A stretch of DNA of 64,000 bases from Streptomyces seoulensis. GTDB taxonomy: Bacteria > Actinomycetota > Actinomycetes > Streptomycetales > Streptomycetaceae. Below, piece by piece: positions 63,732 to 64,000 of this stretch (position 1 is the stretch's first letter; every line of letters begins with the position of its first letter). Under the pieces are notes generated by a model. It was not told the DNA's origin. It saw only the letters and a list, made by a program, of their open reading frames with translations, and made no database searches. The stretch spans positions 3,812,853 through 3,876,852 of the forward strand of contig CP054936.1 in NCBI GenBank assembly GCA_013364255.1. The letters are read 5' to 3'. Both the position numbers and the translations under genes were made by a program.

Positions 63732-64000
63732 TCTGGTGCGAGACGTAGGGTACATGCCCGCAGCCAGTGCGACCGCCCCATTTCACCGAGCGTCCTGGTG
63801 CGCGGACAGGCACGGCGGGCGCGCGCCGAGTTCCCCCGCACGCCCGCGCGACGCGGATAGGGGCGGGAGACGAGGGGCGCCCGAGTGGCGCGAACCCACC
63901 GCCCGGCACGCCGGGCGCGCGCGCCTGCCGCGAGCCGCCCGGGAACGCCGGGGGTTGTGCTGGGGGTGCGCCGGGGGCGCCGGGTGGTGCGCGCCGGGCG
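63732..64000. other. GC-rich end of window, no supported gene
   Basis: I see no reading frame with a credible start and codon pattern in these 269 bases. The last 80 bases are a run of GCCGGG-like repeats. The tRNA-Pro promoter must lie just after 63731. Confidence 0.5.

Noticed and set aside
63709..63909. 66-codon frame beside tRNA-Pro
   Set aside because: It overlaps the tRNA gene, has no ribosome site and reads as low-complexity Gly/Pro/Arg.

Overview
The window is chromosomal DNA from a Streptomyces species. The GC content is very high, GTG starts are common, coding runs mostly on the minus strand, and the gene order matches the S. coelicolor core region around SCO2570-SCO2620 as I remember it (leuS, rsfS, LCP gene, nadD, proA, proB, obgE, rpmA, rplU, rne, rodA, pbp2, mreD, mreC, mreB, ndk, folC, valS, clpX, clpP2, clpP1, tig). 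I could run no database search, so identities rest on motifs, length and gene order.

Layout. 1-5744: the first codons of a DegV-type gene, a one-TM hypothetical, and leuS with an upstream leucine leader peptide and terminator; then a divergent pair encoding a haem-type membrane protein and a NuoF-like iron-sulfur flavoprotein. 7471-11086: two identical tRNA-Ala(GGC) genes flank two small zinc-ribbon-like proteins and a divergent MFS exporter/XRE regulator pair. 11205-18850: phosphatase, rsfS, LCP (PdtA-like) transferase, nadD, two tiny membrane proteins, an M48 protease, and two paralogous one-TM proteins. 18976-22283: proA, a hypothetical and proB. 22493-31769: a glycopolymer island (galE, two GT2-TagF fusions, one GT4) lies between proB and obgE. 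32003-34149: obgE, rpmA, rplU. 34693-40112: a very long RNase E/G and the TIGR03936 protein.

40113-43423 is the most accessory-looking part. It holds a probable two-repeat CRISPR relic, a three-gene unit (small WXG-like protein, DUF1023 alpha/beta hydrolase, lipoprotein) and a 26-bp palindrome upstream of that unit. The unit separates the TIGR03936 gene from its usual partner, the TIGR03960 radical-SAM gene. 45628-52084 is the mre wall-elongation cluster. 52390-57710 carries ndk, a DUF4233 gene, folC and valS. 57847-58827 is a lone plus-strand membrane-anchored protein. 58895-63460 is clpX, clpP2, clpP1 and tig, followed by tRNA-Pro(TGG).

How the genes work together: much of the window serves cell-wall growth. 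The mre/rodA/pbp2 genes drive lateral and spore wall synthesis, the glycosyltransferase island probably builds a phosphate-linked wall glycopolymer, and the LCP transferase would attach it to peptidoglycan. The rest is translation, RNA decay, proline, NAD and folate metabolism, and protein quality control. RNA-level regulation is visible at leuS and is suggested by sequence upstream of rplU and rne.
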